64,000 bases of DNA from Desulfuromonadaceae bacterium (GTDB lineage: Bacteria; Desulfobacterota; Desulfuromonadia; Desulfuromonadales; Desulfuromonadaceae): NCBI GenBank assembly GCA_016936455.1, contig JAFGXV010000019.1, positions 91,604-155,603 of the forward strand, in the 5' to 3' direction. The position numbers were made by a program, and so were the translations under genes. The notes below the pieces were generated by a model. That model made no database searches, was not told where the DNA came from, and saw nothing but the letters and a program-made list of their open reading frames with translations. Shown one piece after another: positions 62,570 through 64,000 of this stretch. How positions within the stretch are numbered: the stretch's first letter is position 1; each line of letters starts with the position of its first letter.

Positions 62570-64000
62570 ATGTCGACAGGTTTTCAGGTGATCCATTCCG
62601 TCTCTGCTTCGGCCCCGGTCGAATCCCATCAGGTGGTCTTTATCCTCGACACCCTGCCGGATGTTCAAACCCTGATAGCTGCCGCGCCAAAAGGCAGCGC
62701 GGTGGTGCTGCTCGATGGCCGTGGCGACGCCCTGCAGGCGATGGCGGATTATCTGCAGACGGTTCCGGCGGCCAGTGTCGATGCCATCCACCTATTCAGC
62801 CACGGCAGCACCGGCAGCTTGCAGCTGGGCAGTTTGACTCTGGACAGCACCAATCTGCAGACCTACGGCGATGCCCTGCGGCAGCTCGGTTCCGCTTTGA
62901 GCGAACAGGGGGATCTGCTGCTCTACGGCTGTAACGTCGCTGGGGATGAAACCGGTCGCGCCTTTATCGACGAGCTGGCGCAACTCACCGGCGCTGATGT
63001 GGCGGCTTCGGAGGATCTCACCGGCAACGCTGCGCTGGGTGGAGACTGGGAGCTGGAGGCGGCAAGCGGCAGCATTGAGGCTGAAACACTGGCGCCCGCC
63101 GGGTTCAGTGGCCAACTGGCCGACGTTAACAATGCCCTCGATTTTGATGGCACGGACGATTACGCCTCAACCGGTTTACGCCGAGTCGATTTGGGTGATA
63201 ACTACACCGTCGAAGGCTGGTTCCGCTTTGATGGCGATGTTACAGATGGCTACAGCGCAATTATCGGATCTGTGGATTCTGATGGAATTTACGGAACAAG
63301 ATTCTTTATCGGAAAAAATGAATTAAACAGCAACTTTGGTATTGAGGATGGTGAATATAAAGCGGATATGGCCGTTGGAACTGATGCGTTCGATGGCGAA
63401 TGGCACCATTTTGCTTTTACGTCAGCGGATCGTAACGGAATCCTCTATTTAGATGGCGTCGTCGTTGGTACACATACATTTACCATCGCGGCAGATAATG
63501 ATGGCATTCTGATCGGGGCTGAGCTTGAATCCTATGGATTCTACTTTGATGGTCAGATTGACGAGGTGCGTTTCTGGAACGATGTAAGAACGGTCGATGA
63601 AATCCGCGACAACATGTTTCAGGGACTGTCTGACACTGATAGAGCAGATACCAGTCTGGTTGCCTACTATCCTTTTGAAAACATTTTTATAAACACCCTG
63701 CCGGATTTCAGTAGCAACGATCCCGGACATCCCGGCACCCTGGTCAATATGGACAGTGCAACCGACGTCGTCGATTCCACCACCTACAACAACTGGCTTG
63801 GAACCACCTCTACCGACTGGAATACAACCACCAACTGGAGTCTGGGCAGCGTACCCACTGACGGGCAGAATGTGTCCATAGACACCACCACCAACCTACC
63901 CACCATCCCCTCCGGAGCTAAGTTCGGCAGCCTCTATTTGGGCAGCGGCGTTAACACCTCCCTGGCCGGTGACATCACCGTCAACGGCAGCCTGCTCCTC
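62570..64000 (+). CDS. Giant DUF4347/LamG surface protein, N-terminal part (runs off window)
   Basis: Open from ATG 62570 (AAGGAG upstream) to the window end, 477 codons so far without a stop. Residues ~20-180 form a DUF4347 domain with HLFSHGSTGSLQLG (His78) and LLLYGCNVAGDETG (Cys121), followed by TGNAALGGDWELE. A LamG/concanavalin-like domain covers ~188-370 (ALDFDGTDDYAS, TVEGWFRFDG, EWHHFAFTS, GQIDEVRFWND). The last ~70 residues (WLGTTSTDWNTTTNWSLGSVPTDGQNV) resemble repeat units that follow in giant adhesins. No Sec signal at the N-terminus, so type I secretion with a C-terminal signal is likely. Expected role: adhesion, biofilm or interaction with other cells. Confidence 0.85.
   Translation, partial: MSTGFQVIHSVSASAPVESHQVVFILDTLPDVQTLIAAAPKGSAVVLLDGRGDALQAMADYLQTVPAASVDAIHLFSHGSTGSLQLGSLTLDSTNLQTYGDALRQLGSALSEQGDLLLYGCNVAGDETGRAFIDELAQLTGADVAASEDLTGNAALGGDWELEAASGSIEAETLAPAGFSGQLADVNNALDFDGTDDYASTGLRRVDLGDNYTVEGWFRFDGDVTDGYSAIIGSVDSDGIYGTRFFIGKNELNSNFGIEDGEYKADMAVGTDAFDGEWHHFAFTSADRNGILYLDGVVVGTHTFTIAADNDGILIGAELESYGFYFDGQIDEVRFWNDVRTVDEIRDNMFQGLSDTDRADTSLVAYYPFENIFINTLPDFSSNDPGHPGTLVNMDSATDVVDSTTYNNWLGTTSTDWNTTTNWSLGSVPTDGQNVSIDTTTNLPTIPSGAKFGSLYLGSGVNTSLAGDITVNGSLLL

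Overview
The window looks like a chromosomal segment of a Gram-negative, probably anaerobic member of the Desulfuromonadales (Desulfuromonadota, the former deltaproteobacterial Geobacter/Desulfuromonas/Pelobacter group). The evidence is the gyrA-gpsA-peptidylprolyl isomerase order that follows the replication genes in this group, an outer-membrane Tol-Pal system, many c-di-GMP, MCP and sigma-54 regulators, a split F-type ATP synthase operon (atpZ-atpI-atpB-atpE), selenoproteins with selU, and a type A RNase P RNA. I see no insertion sequence, prophage, integron or CRISPR array. The first ~3 kb (gyrA, gpsA) are clearly more AT-rich than the rest.

Layout. 1-3.5 kb: gyrA 3' end, gpsA, exported cyclophilin, EEP-fold protein. 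3.8-14.3 kb (minus): PBP1A, then a three-gene operon of a ModA-like lipoprotein, a PAS/GGDEF/EAL sensor and a haem-motif GGDEF sensor, then an MCP. 14.6-18.5 kb: glmU-glmS and a small conserved gene. 18.5-22.8 kb: radical SAM protein, hslO, cpoB, pal. 23-29 kb: a compact sigma-54 two-component module with two predicted outer-membrane barrels and two small exported proteins. 29-35 kb: nadA, mfd, SurA-like chaperone, DUF3617 protein. 35.5-38.8 kb: ABC-2 exporter, queC, folE2. 38.9-43 kb: glycosyltransferase-like gene and tolQRAB. 43-45.7 kb: SAM-I riboswitch plus metX, facing selU and a 53-residue Cys-rich protein. 45.8-47.6 kb: atpZ-I-B-E. 47.6-55.3 kb: Nudix hydrolase, cysM, ubiD-like, LOG protein, YkgJ-like protein, rnpB, zinc-ribbon coiled coil, Nif3, tRNA(CAU). 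55.4-59.1 kb: MBL hydrolase, glycine-zipper lipoprotein, two adjacent selenoprotein genes that read through in-frame UGA, acyltransferase, Yip1-like membrane protein. 59.5-64 kb: OmpR-type regulator, 7TMR-DISM histidine kinase, and the start of a giant DUF4347/LamG surface protein that runs off the window.

Most notable: (1) the 23-29 kb module, where two matching sigma-54 promoters are each preceded by the same inverted repeat, the likely enhancer of the encoded NtrC-type regulator; (2) the tandem selenoprotein operon; (3) the lipoprotein/c-di-GMP operon with a periplasmic CxxCH haem motif; (4) the two-component system placed before a giant adhesin whose N-terminal domain shows a possible His/Cys dyad. 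All assignments are from reading the sequence; no database search was run.
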